Source: Alicyclobacillaceae bacterium
GTDB lineage: Bacteria; Bacillota; Bacilli; Kyrpidiales; Kyrpidiaceae
Assembly: GCA_029961045.1 (NCBI GenBank)
Contig: JASBVN010000022.1
Location: 1-64,000, forward strand
DNA length: 64,000 nucleotides
Reading direction: 5' to 3'
Every line of letters starts with the position of its first letter. Within the stretch, counting starts at the first letter, position 1. The notes below the pieces were generated by a model. The model was not told the origin of the DNA, did no database searches, and was given only the letters and a program-made list of their open reading frames with translations. Made by a program: the position numbers and the translations under genes. Positions 47,201-55,523 of the stretch are shown in pieces.

Positions 47201-47430
47201 CCCATCACCTCTCGCTCCCAGCATACCGGGAGGTGGCGAAACAATCAATACTGAAATTTTCCGGGAGGGTGGAACAAATTTTTGTATCCGCTCGGAAAAA
47301 GACGAAAAATATCGAATGGATGAGAAGGAAAATTGATCCTTTTGGTCGAAAGAGATACACAGATGTCAAAGGAGGGGACGGTTAGACAGACCTATATTTT
47401 TACAAAAGATATGCGGCGGAGGTGGAGGGC

Positions 47431-49680
47431 TTGGAATTGTTTGCGACTCCTTGGTTGGCCTGGCTTCAAAACCCCTTTGAACGGCCGGTGTCTCTCCGGT
47501 GCAAGCCGGAAGATTTAGTTTGGCAAGATCCGGTGACGGGAACCTGGTTTTGCGTGGAGGGTCGGGATTACGAGGAATATCTGCAGGCCGCAAAAGCGTG
47601 GTTGCGCTCCAGGGAGGTAGGGCCGCAACGTTGGGACCGCCGCTTGCCCTTCGGCGAACATCCGGGAGGCCGCGTGGCCGGAGATTCCCGGGCCGCCGTC
47701 GGAACCGCTCTGCCTTACCCCCGGCCGTTGACGGCAGAAGAAGCTGTAAAGCTTGCGGCCGGCCGGGGGAAGCGGACAGACTCCTCACCGGAAAGCCCGT
47801 TGTTGAGAACTCGCCTGAGCGATTTCCTGTATCTGAGGGCCGCACTGTTTTTCGCCCTGTTCTATCGGGAAGTCCGGGCACGGTGGAGGGATGTCCGGCA
47901 CCGCCTGTTCCGGGATCTTCGCCCGGTGCTCGACCCCTTTGACGCGGAAGCGCTGGGGGCAGTGGAGGAGTTGCTGGTTTCCGGTCGAGTCCCTCCGTAC
48001 TTGGAAGGACGTCGCTTTCTGTTCGTCAAAGGAGGAGCGGTGCGGATCAAACGCTATTATTTGGAAACTGCCGGTATTCAAGAGATTCGCGGCGGTTCTC
48101 GACTGTTGGACGAATTGAATGGGGAGCGGCTTTTCCGCTGGTTGGAGACTCTGGGTCCGGAACGGGGATGGACTCCCGAGAGTGTCGTATACAGCGGCGG
48201 CGGCCGTACCCTTTTGGTGCTTCCCCTTGAGGCGAGAGGCCCGGAAGGGGAACCGCCGGAATTGGCGATGGAAACCCTTTATGCACGGGTGACGATCAAC
48301 GCCGAATGTGCCTTTGTGTCGGAAGAAGTTCCTGTTGAGGCCTGGACGGCCGGGCAATTTTCATACTGGATGTCCCGGTTGGAAACGCACATCGTGGAAC
48401 GTCAGATGTGCCGGCCGCCCGTATTCTACTCCGAGCCGGATGACACCCCGGACTTGAGCCGCACGCTGAACTACTGCAACCCCGAACCATATCCGGCTCA
48501 AGACGTCCCGGTGCAAAACCGGTTTTGCGGTCTTTGCCGGTTTCGCCCCGCTTTCCGGTTGATCCGGCGGGCCGAAGGGGATGTTCCGGTGTGCCGGCCC
48601 TGCTATCACCGGGCGGTCGCCGGAGCGTCGAAGGTCAAAATCGACCGGCAAGCGGAACAGATTCTGGACGAGGTCCGGCCTTTTCTCGGCACAAAAGTTC
48701 ATTCGGTCCGCCCGGTGGTTCCCAACTCCCTGGTCGATCTGGGAGAACAGGTGGCTCTGGTGTACGGGGACGGAAATAACCTTGGGCAGTACGTCAAACA
48801 AATGGATACGCCCGCCAAGCTCCGGTATTTTTCCGACTTGATCGACAGCGTCACTCGGGCGGCGGCTTGTCTGACCTTGGTGGAATTGCTCCCCGACTTG
48901 AGGTTCGAAATGATAGCGATGGCCGGAGACGACCTCTTTTTTGTTGCTCCCGCTGAAGCGGCTTTAGAAGGAGTGCCGCGGATCGTGGAGCGATTCGAAA
49001 GGGCCCTCACCCGGTACAAGCCGGCGGAAAGCATGGTGGCTGCCGAAGAAACCATGACCTTGTCGGTGGGAGTGGCGCTGGGTGCGAACGATCAAGCCTT
49101 TTTAAGGCTGTTTACGACGGCCGAAGAATTGCTTAAATCGGCGAAATCCGCAAAGAAAAAAGAGGCGTTGCCCGGGGGAACGATCGATTATTTGTACCTG
49201 CAAAGCGACGTTCCTTACGCGGGAAGGCTGGAAGATTACCGGTCGTTGCAGCGTTCCCATACAGAATTGTCTTCGAAGGGCGAGATTCGGAAGCATTTCT
49301 ACGCCCGGCCGTATACCGCAGGGGGATTTTTCCAACTATTGGAATTGATTCGAAGCTTGGACCGGTTGACTGGGGCGGGATTGGTCCATCACATGTGTCT
49401 CGCCGCGGAGGCGATGACGGCCTTAGAAAGCGATCTTTACGCGAAATATCTTCTCTTCCGGGATTCGGTTCAACAGAGCCGAACGGAGGTGATCCAGCTG
49501 CTCAATCGGGTTAGTTCAATTGACGGCAAGGAGCGTTCCGAAGGCGTGTTATGGTGGCGAAAAGGGGAGGAGTATTACTCCCTTTGGCACGATGTGCTCG
49601 AGTTGTGGGGAATTTTGGGTGTGAGGAAGAAGCTGGAGGAGCGGGCTGTCGCGTTCCAAGGGCGAGGGGATGTGCCGTGA
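47431..49680 (+). CDS. cas10: Type III CRISPR Cas10, HD-less, AGDD palm
   Basis: The large subunit of a type III effector, about 749 residues. No N-terminal HD nuclease motif is visible. Landmarks: IQEIRGGSRLLDELN (about 215-230), a zinc ribbon starting CGLC at about 365 and CRPC at about 388, first palm motif VYGDGNNLGQYV (about 445), and the second palm motif MAGDDLFF (about 496-503), where GGDD is replaced by AGDD. The catalytic Asp pair is kept, so cyclic oligoadenylate synthesis is plausible. I favour TTG 47431 with GGAGG eight bases upstream; GTG 47422 is the alternative. It heads a nine-gene operon. Confidence 0.93.
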   Translation: MELFATPWLAWLQNPFERPVSLRCKPEDLVWQDPVTGTWFCVEGRDYEEYLQAAKAWLRSREVGPQRWDRRLPFGEHPGGRVAGDSRAAVGTALPYPRPLTAEEAVKLAAGRGKRTDSSPESPLLRTRLSDFLYLRAALFFALFYREVRARWRDVRHRLFRDLRPVLDPFDAEALGAVEELLVSGRVPPYLEGRRFLFVKGGAVRIKRYYLETAGIQEIRGGSRLLDELNGERLFRWLETLGPERGWTPESVVYSGGGRTLLVLPLEARGPEGEPPELAMETLYARVTINAECAFVSEEVPVEAWTAGQFSYWMSRLETHIVERQMCRPPVFYSEPDDTPDLSRTLNYCNPEPYPAQDVPVQNRFCGLCRFRPAFRLIRRAEGDVPVCRPCYHRAVAGASKVKIDRQAEQILDEVRPFLGTKVHSVRPVVPNSLVDLGEQVALVYGDGNNLGQYVKQMDTPAKLRYFSDLIDSVTRAAACLTLVELLPDLRFEMIAMAGDDLFFVAPAEAALEGVPRIVERFERALTRYKPAESMVAAEETMTLSVGVALGANDQAFLRLFTTAEELLKSAKSAKKKEALPGGTIDYLYLQSDVPYAGRLEDYRSLQRSHTELSSKGEIRKHFYARPYTAGGFFQLLELIRSLDRLTGAGLVHHMCLAAEAMTALESDLYAKYLLFRDSVQQSRTEVIQLLNRVSSIDGKERSEGVLWWRKGEEYYSLWHDVLELWGILGVRKKLEERAVAFQGRGDVP

Positions 49681-50384
49681 ACAGCAGAGGACCGAAGTCC
49701 TTGGTTGAATGGCGTTGGATTCTCCGGCCGGAGACCGCCTGGTCCGTGCGCGGCCCCGGGCAGGGGAGGGAGTCCGGTGGCCGTCCGCTGGTGGATTGGC
49801 GCGGTCGGCCCTATGTACCCGGTTCCACGATGAAAGGAAAAATTCGGGACAGTTTCCGGCGGCTGTTCAGCGCCCCGGAATGGGGGGAGGAGGAAGAAAA
49901 GGCTGCCGGATCGACCTCGTTTTCCTTGCAAAAATGGCGCGCGATGGAGCTGTACTGTTTTGGGGTTCCCGGGACCCGTCCCGGACGCTTGTACGTGGAC
50001 GACAGCTATCTGTCGGAAGAGAACGCAGGGGCCGGGCAGTGGTATGGACAGCGCCATCGGGTGGCGGTCAACCGGCGCCTAGGTGTGGTGAAGGACGCCT
50101 TCTTGGCGTCCGAAACGGTGGTGGAGGCGGGATGGTCCTTTGAAGGGGGTATGAGCCTGTACACCGGTAACGAGGAATTGGTCGCCGCCCTGACGTTGGC
50201 CGTGTTGGATGTGGATCAAATCGGCGGCGGGCGTACGGTGGGGCGCGGTCGGGTGTCGTGGGGCCTGGCCGAAGGGGAAGGAACCAGCAGGCTCACTGTC
50301 ACGGTCGACGGGATTCCATGGGGGCCGGCCGCTTCCATTCCGACTTTGAGGGAATGGGCCTTAAATGCGTTTTTCCGCGACTGA
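49677..50384 (+). CDS. Cas7-like RAMP protein, first copy
   Basis: A 235-residue RAMP-superfamily protein. Family marks are RPYVPGSTMKGKIRDSFRRL, then YCFGVPGTRPGRLYVDDSYL (equivalent to the Cas7 LFG region) and the glycine-rich GGGRTVGRGRVSWG near the end. It starts at a GTG that overlaps the cas10 stop codon as GTGA, so the two are translationally coupled. Its size and gene position suggest a backbone subunit close to Cas10, perhaps in the Csm4/Cmr3-proximal place. It lacks the clear catalytic Asp segment of Csm3. Confidence 0.8.
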   Translation: MNSRGPKSLVEWRWILRPETAWSVRGPGQGRESGGRPLVDWRGRPYVPGSTMKGKIRDSFRRLFSAPEWGEEEEKAAGSTSFSLQKWRAMELYCFGVPGTRPGRLYVDDSYLSEENAGAGQWYGQRHRVAVNRRLGVVKDAFLASETVVEAGWSFEGGMSLYTGNEELVAALTLAVLDVDQIGGGRTVGRGRVSWGLAEGEGTSRLTVTVDGIPWGPAASIPTLREWALNAFFRD

Positions 50385-50408
50385 GGTCCCCGCAAAGGAG
50401 AGATAGCC

Positions 50409-51689
50409 TTGTACCGCTGGTGGAGGATTTCTCTGAGACCCTTGTCCCCGTTCTTGGTGGCGGGCCGGCGAATTACGCCGAACTATTATGAGACGCTCGA
50501 TTACATACCCGGCCGGATTCTCAAAGGGGCGGTGGCCCGGGCCATCCTCGAATCCTACGGCGGCACTCCCGAAGACGGATCGGCTGCGGCTACTTGGGTC
50601 GGTCCGGAATTGGATGAATCTCTGTGCCGTCCCGAATGGCGGAACTGGGTCCGGTCGTTTTCCGAGATTCTCTTTTCCGACGCGACGCCCTTTGGAGCCG
50701 GACGTCCCCCGAGTACCTTGCTGGTGTGTAAGAACGATCCGTCCCATCCCCCGGTGGACGACCTTCCCGATCGCTTTCGGTGGCGTGTGGGGGGAGAGCG
50801 ACCGGATGATGGACGGGTTCCGGAAAACCGGGACCGGAGTTGTCCGGTTTGCCGGGGACGCTTGGAGCGCTGGAAAGAAGGATGGAGATTTCCCGACGGT
50901 CATGAGCGGGCCGGACATAGTGCCCACGTTCAGAAACGGGTATTCACCCGGGTGGAATTGGACGATTGGCGACAAACTCATCGGGACGGACACCTGTTTA
51001 GCCTGGCGGCTGGTATACCGGAGGCGGCGGTGGAAGGGAAGGCGGAACCGCTGATCTTTCAAGGATGGATCCGGGCTCCCGAGGATGCGGATCTCCAGCT
51101 TCCGAAGGGGATGCGATTGCGGGTGGGCGCCTACGTCGGTGTCGGTTTGGGGCTGATGGAGGTGGAGGTGCGTCCGGAGGGATCCGGGGAGAGAAGGGGG
51201 TGGACGGATCGCGGGGATTGGGTGGATGCGACCGGCGACCGGTCATCGATTCCTGTGGTGCTGCAAGGAGATTGTCTATACGCGGCAGGCTGTGGCACGG
51301 AGCGGATCACCAGTGTGGCGGAGGACCGGGCCGCTTATGCCGCTTGGTGGAAGCAGAGGCCGTCGGCGATACCGGCCCCCGATTCCCTGACGGTCCTGTT
51401 TGCGGCCGTCCAGTACGAATCGCGATACCCCTTCGTGGCCGGACAACCGGGGGTCAGGTCGATGCGGCCGCTGTGGTATTGGCTGGGCGGCAGCCTGTTT
51501 GTCTTTGCCGTGTCGGATCCCTCCGAAGCTCCGGTCTTGGTCCAGTGGGTGGAGGCCCTGTGCCGGGATGGGGTCCGGTCGGATGTGGAGGTGCCGGGCG
51601 CGCGATTTTGGGATCGAGGGGAATTCGAAGAAACATCCGGGGGAACGGAAAGGGCGTGGACGCCGGTCCGGATCTGGTCGTCACGATGA
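50409..51689 (+). CDS. csx10: Csx10-like RAMP protein
   Basis: A 426-residue RAMP protein. The N-terminus has the Csx10 hallmark TLDYIPGRILKGAVARAILE after RISLRPLSPFLVAGRR. Cysteines near residue 102 (CKNDPSH) and a later CPVC look like a zinc site. A glycine-rich element VGAYVGVGLGLMEVEV follows, and a second domain fills the C-terminal half. Csx10 is the Cas5-type subunit that defines subtype III-D, where it likely caps the crRNA 5' end. It starts 24 bases after the first Cas7-like gene. Confidence 0.8.
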   Translation: MYRWWRISLRPLSPFLVAGRRITPNYYETLDYIPGRILKGAVARAILESYGGTPEDGSAAATWVGPELDESLCRPEWRNWVRSFSEILFSDATPFGAGRPPSTLLVCKNDPSHPPVDDLPDRFRWRVGGERPDDGRVPENRDRSCPVCRGRLERWKEGWRFPDGHERAGHSAHVQKRVFTRVELDDWRQTHRDGHLFSLAAGIPEAAVEGKAEPLIFQGWIRAPEDADLQLPKGMRLRVGAYVGVGLGLMEVEVRPEGSGERRGWTDRGDWVDATGDRSSIPVVLQGDCLYAAGCGTERITSVAEDRAAYAAWWKQRPSAIPAPDSLTVLFAAVQYESRYPFVAGQPGVRSMRPLWYWLGGSLFVFAVSDPSEAPVLVQWVEALCRDGVRSDVEVPGARFWDRGEFEETSGGTERAWTPVRIWSSR

Positions 51690-51702
51690 GGGGGGAAGCC
51701 GT

Positions 51703-52209
51703 ATGAACGGAAATGTAACTGCGGAGCTGCAGCGGCAGGTGGATTGGTTGGTCCAGAAGGCGGAAGAGTTTGGGACCTATGTTATGGAAGCGCTGCAATT
51801 GAATCCGGGCAGCCGGGATGGGAGCGAAGGCGGGAAGTCCGGTCGCAACGCGGAGCGGGCAAACGATTTCGGAAAATCTCAGATCGAAAACCTGCTTGCG
51901 GCCATGAATCACATCACGTCCCTTGCGGAATTGGAATTGTTTGTTCGGTATCAAATGGGGCGTGACGACAAGCGGCAGGGGTGGGCCAAGGTTGGAGATC
52001 GGTTCCTCTCGATTCTTCAGGAAATCCAGCATCGCGGTGGGGAGGACTTATCCGAACAGGATAGGCGGCAATTGCATCGTTTGATGGTCAACCGGTTCCT
52101 GCTCTACTGGAAATGGCAGCACACGTATTTGAGCAACCGGAAACCGGCAGGATCTGCAACTCCGGCATGGCGTTCTTCCGGGAGGCCCCAGGGGAGGTAT
52201 GGCCGGTGA
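51703..52209 (+). CDS. Csm2/Cas11-like small subunit
   Basis: A 168-residue, mainly helical protein. The segment GKSQIENLLAAMNHITSLAE resembles the Csm2/Cas11 SQIR-type helix, followed by ELFVRYQMGRDDKRQGWAKV and a basic C-terminal tail. Cas11 subunits line the belly of the type III complex and contact the target RNA. The ATG at 51703 follows GGGGGAAG. It overlaps the following RAMP gene by four bases (GTGA). The assignment rests on pattern and position, as small subunits diverge fast. Confidence 0.72.
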   Translation: MNGNVTAELQRQVDWLVQKAEEFGTYVMEALQLNPGSRDGSEGGKSGRNAERANDFGKSQIENLLAAMNHITSLAELELFVRYQMGRDDKRQGWAKVGDRFLSILQEIQHRGGEDLSEQDRRQLHRLMVNRFLLYWKWQHTYLSNRKPAGSATPAWRSSGRPQGRYGR

Positions 52210-53078
52210 GCCTCATGCACGATCGAATCTATAACGTGTGGGTAGTCCGGGGAAGTTTGGAACTCCAGACCCCTCTGCATGTGGGAGCGGGACAGCGCGG
52301 TCTGATGAGCCTGGATGCTCCCGTATTGAAATGGCCGGATGGGCGCCCGGTGGTGCCGGGTTCCTCGTTGAAAGGCGTCTTACGTTCATTTTTGGAAACC
52401 GTGGGCCAAAACGAAGGGTTGCGCAACTGGTTGTCACCCGGACGTCCGCCGGTCTGCATTGTGACGGAAGAACCTTGTGGCAAACAATTTCGGAACAAGA
52501 AAGCCAGGGACGAAGTGGTGGAGCGAGCGGTCCGGTCCGGAACGAACGGGACGCCGGAGGAGGCTCGGGTAAAAGGAGAGCGGGAATTAGCCCGAGAGAT
52601 CTACGAAACCCTCTGTCCGGTGTGCCGCCTATTTGGCAACCAACTATTTGCCGGAAAAGTTTCGGTGTCTGATCTGGTGCCCGAAGAGAAGCCCGAAGCC
52701 GGATGGTTCGATGTACGGGACGGGGTGGGCATCGATCGGGATACCCGAACGGCTCGCAGAGGAGTGAAATATGATTTTGAAATTGTGAATCCCGGCGTGG
52801 TGTTTCCTCTGACGGTGCGCGCCAAAAATCTGGAAGATGATGAAAAGGCCTGGTTGTTGTTTGCCTTGGAAGCCCTGCGGCGCGGGGAACTGCTGTTGGG
52901 CGGGAAAAAATCCCGGGGACTCGGAGCGGTGCGGGGCGTAGGGACATGGCGTATCTCGCGTTTGGAACCGAAAGGCCCGGAGGACTTCCTCCTCCGGTAT
53001 CTGGGCCGGGCCGAAGACGAGGACTATGAACGGGTACTCGATGAAATCATGGGGAACTACACGGGGGCGGGGAGGTGA
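52206..53078 (+). CDS. Csm3/Cas7-like RAMP, likely target-RNA slicer
   Basis: A 290-residue RAMP of Csm3 type. SLDAPVLKWPDGRPVVPGSS with following LKGVLRSFLE matches the loop that carries the catalytic Asp of Csm3 backbone subunits. The family Cys-LFG motif is LCPVCRLFGNQLFAGKVSVS, and the C-terminal glycine-rich GGKKSRGLGAVRG is present. If the Asp is functional, it cuts the bound target RNA at six-base intervals. The GTG at 52206 has GGGGAGG upstream. An ATG at 52215 is possible. Confidence 0.82.
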   Translation: MSLMHDRIYNVWVVRGSLELQTPLHVGAGQRGLMSLDAPVLKWPDGRPVVPGSSLKGVLRSFLETVGQNEGLRNWLSPGRPPVCIVTEEPCGKQFRNKKARDEVVERAVRSGTNGTPEEARVKGERELAREIYETLCPVCRLFGNQLFAGKVSVSDLVPEEKPEAGWFDVRDGVGIDRDTRTARRGVKYDFEIVNPGVVFPLTVRAKNLEDDEKAWLLFALEALRRGELLLGGKKSRGLGAVRGVGTWRISRLEPKGPEDFLLRYLGRAEDEDYERVLDEIMGNYTGAGR

Positions 53079-53083
53079 CGGGC

Positions 53084-53956
53084 ATGTTTCGAGCTTTGCA
53101 GATTGAGGCCGTGATCCATTATGCCCTCGTGCCCGAAACCCCGATTTCGCTGCGGCGGGGCGGCACAAATCCGGTGGATCCGGGGATGCCGGACGGTCAG
53201 GTCGTTAAACACTGGAAGGAAGGGCGATGGGTGCCGGTGATTCCCGGGTCATCGCTCAAGGGCGCGTTTCGCAGCCGCGCCGAACAGATGCTCAAAGGAA
53301 TGGGCCTCGACGTGGACGACGTTTTTGACAAAAACAGCGGGAGCCACAAGGCGAAGAGCGACGGAAACAAAAGGGGAGAAGACCTCTATTTCAAGCAATG
53401 TGCGGCCAGCCGGCTGTTTGGTTCCTTAGCCCTTGGGAGCCGGATTTTCTTTGAGGATGCCGTGCCCCGGGATCCGTCGGCCGTACGCCTGGGATTGAGG
53501 GAAGGGGTGGGCATTAGCCGGCTTACCGGAGGACCGGCGCCGGGGGTTCTCTACACGTACGAGGTCGTGGAAGCCGGAGAGTTTGTGGGGCGGATCGTGG
53601 TACAGAATTTTGAATTGTGGCATCTGAAGTTGCTGGCGGCCCTGTTGGAGGATCTCCATACCGGCCATCTGCGCCTGGGCGCGGCGACGTCCCGCGGACT
53701 TGGGAGAGTCCGGTTGGTGCCGGAATGGGTGAGTTTGGCGTGTCTCGATTATCGCAACGGCCCCAATCCGGGCACCCGTCCTTTGGAAGATGTATTCGGC
53801 ACTCTCTCGGCACGGGAATTGGACTGGAAGGCGGATTTGTTCCGGGCGAGGGCGGAGGTGCCGGGTCTGGAGGCGGTTTTGGATTTCTGCCGGGGGTTGC
53901 CCGGACCGTCCCCGCAGACGATCCGGCGCATCCCGGTGAATACGGAGAGGCGGTGA
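53084..53956 (+). CDS. Cas7-like RAMP protein
   Basis: A 290-residue RAMP. It has VPVIPGSSLKGAFRSRAEQM, the LFG region CAASRLFGSLALGSRIFFED, a Csm3-like GVGISRLTGGPAPGVLY segment and the terminal glycine-rich GAATSRGLGRVRLV. The Cys-containing pair seen in the neighbouring copies is reduced to one Cys. ATG 53084 has GGGGAGG eight bases upstream; a GTG at 53075 overlapping the previous stop sits inside that ribosome site. It is another backbone subunit, possibly in the Csm5 position. Confidence 0.8.
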   Translation: MFRALQIEAVIHYALVPETPISLRRGGTNPVDPGMPDGQVVKHWKEGRWVPVIPGSSLKGAFRSRAEQMLKGMGLDVDDVFDKNSGSHKAKSDGNKRGEDLYFKQCAASRLFGSLALGSRIFFEDAVPRDPSAVRLGLREGVGISRLTGGPAPGVLYTYEVVEAGEFVGRIVVQNFELWHLKLLAALLEDLHTGHLRLGAATSRGLGRVRLVPEWVSLACLDYRNGPNPGTRPLEDVFGTLSARELDWKADLFRARAEVPGLEAVLDFCRGLPGPSPQTIRRIPVNTERR

Positions 53957-54957
53957 GGATCGTGGCTCCCTTTGGCTTTTATCCTGTGGAGGGTGTTCCG
54001 GAACGCCAGCCTCCCAGACCTCGAAATGTCCTGAATCCAAATCTGCTCCACGGGAGGTTGAAGGTGTCTCTGACCACACTGACTCCTTTGGTCGTGGGAA
54101 CCGGAGCCTATGAACTCCGGGAAGACGACTTCGTCCGGGGCATCTGCCGGGAAGGCGGAGTTCCCGTCGTGCCGGGATCGACTGTCAAAGGGGTCATCCG
54201 CAGTTATGTAGAACTGCTGTCGAAGTCTTGCGTTTTGCAGATCGAAAAAGGACAGCCGGCCCCTTCATGCAAAACGAACTTTCGTGCGGGCTCTCCGGAT
54301 GCCGCTGTGTGCCCGTCCTGCCAAATTTTTGGGGTCGTCGGACAGAAAGGCGCCCTCCGGAGCCTGGTTTCTGTAGGAACGTTTCGTCCTCACCGGACAC
54401 CGGTGCCGGAAGAGGTGATCCGGTTGCCCCAGTTTTACCGCCCGAGAAAAATTCGCCGGGAAGGCGAAAAGGTTTTTCGCAAGGTGTACCGCCACGGCAA
54501 CCCGAAATACATTTTGAATGCGGTTTCCACCTGGAAAAACCGGAGGCCCGACCGGTACGCCGCCGTGTCGGACGGCGTGACTTTTATAGGTTTGATAGAT
54601 TTTGTAAATCTCGAACCGGAGGAGTTGGGGTTGCTGGCGCTGGGAATGGGGGCGGTTCCCTCCCGGAAGTTTCAAATCAAGATGGGGTACGGCAAGCCGG
54701 CTTTTTTGGGCAGCGTCCAAATGGAGATTTTGGACATTCAGCCCCTGAGCAACCTTGTTTGGAACGGCAAAGAGTGGACGAGGGAACACCTCTGGGAGTG
54801 GGCGGAGGCTTATGTTCGGCGGGATCCCTGGATCGGGCGGAGAGCGGAAGAGGTGTGCCGGCAACAGCAGTTTGATGAGGCCTTTCGGCAGACACCGCGG
54901 GAACATTCCTATCTCGGATGGGATCTTGTGGGAGGGGTGTATGGATGGGAACCCTGA
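53953..54957 (+). CDS. Cas7-like RAMP protein, last copy
   Basis: A 334-residue RAMP. It contains VPVVPGSTVKGVIRSYVELL, a Cys-rich CPSCQIFGVVGQKGALRSLV motif and a lysine-rich loop (RPRKIRREGEKVFRKVYRHG) that is probably RNA-contacting. The C-terminal GKPAFLGSVQMEILDIQP replaces the usual glycine-rich loop. The GTG start overlaps the preceding stop codon as GTGA; another GTG at 53962 is possible. The N-terminal 35 residues are Pro-rich. It overlaps the next gene by 13 bases. Confidence 0.8.
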   Translation: MRIVAPFGFYPVEGVPERQPPRPRNVLNPNLLHGRLKVSLTTLTPLVVGTGAYELREDDFVRGICREGGVPVVPGSTVKGVIRSYVELLSKSCVLQIEKGQPAPSCKTNFRAGSPDAAVCPSCQIFGVVGQKGALRSLVSVGTFRPHRTPVPEEVIRLPQFYRPRKIRREGEKVFRKVYRHGNPKYILNAVSTWKNRRPDRYAAVSDGVTFIGLIDFVNLEPEELGLLALGMGAVPSRKFQIKMGYGKPAFLGSVQMEILDIQPLSNLVWNGKEWTREHLWEWAEAYVRRDPWIGRRAEEVCRQQQFDEAFRQTPREHSYLGWDLVGGVYGWEP

Positions 54958-55466
54958 CGGATTCCCAGCGAGAGGCGATTCACCGGTTGTTGGTTCGTCT
55001 CTTTCGCGATCGACCGGCGACCGATCGAGAAAAGGGTGTGTCCGGCCGGGTGGAGCCGGGCCGCACGACGGCCGAGTCCGGCGGAAATCCAGGCAAAAAT
55101 CAGGCGGTGTCGGCCTCTCCGTCGATGATCCAACGGGCGCTGGAGCTATGGAAAATAGTGGAAGAGGACATGGCTTCCCGGTTGTCTTCTCAAGACGCGG
55201 AGAGGGGAATGAATTACGTGGTCCGGGCAACTCTTGCCGGCCCGCAGAGAGTGCCTCCTCTGCGGGATCATCCCGAGGGACAGCGGCTTCAACGGCGGGT
55301 TGAACATATTCGTGGGATTCTTTTTCGGATCGGCAAGAAGGAGCAGTGGGAAGCCGTGTCCCGGTTGGTGGAGCGGCGGTGGAGGCCTCAAGAAATCACG
55401 TATGCGGAAGCGGTTTATTTTTTATCCTGGCTGCGCCGTTTGATACCGAAGGACAGGGGGGAGTAG
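54945..55466 (+). CDS. Unrecognised protein of the CRISPR operon
   Basis: I do not recognise this 173-residue protein. The N-terminal helix TDSQREAIHRLLVRLFRDRP is followed by a Gly/Ser-rich linker (about residues 25-60) and a helical C-terminal domain (ALELWKIVEEDMASRLSS, then EAVSRLVERRWRPQEITYAE). ATG 54945 has GGGAGGGG seven bases upstream. Its tight overlap with the RAMP gene and its place before the CARF gene argue for a role in the complex or in signalling. It may correspond to the unnamed small genes seen in III-D loci. Confidence 0.65.
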   Translation: MGTLTDSQREAIHRLLVRLFRDRPATDREKGVSGRVEPGRTTAESGGNPGKNQAVSASPSMIQRALELWKIVEEDMASRLSSQDAERGMNYVVRATLAGPQRVPPLRDHPEGQRLQRRVEHIRGILFRIGKKEQWEAVSRLVERRWRPQEITYAEAVYFLSWLRRLIPKDRGE

Positions 55467-55523
55467 GTCTCATTCTCGTTCGGGCGCGCAGCACAGAGCC
55501 CATGATGCGTGACGGGGGTGCCG

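Noticed and set aside
47201-47421. CRISPR array next to the Cas10 operon
   Set aside because: I looked for evenly spaced 25-40 bp repeats upstream (47201-47421) and downstream (56637-56734) and found none.
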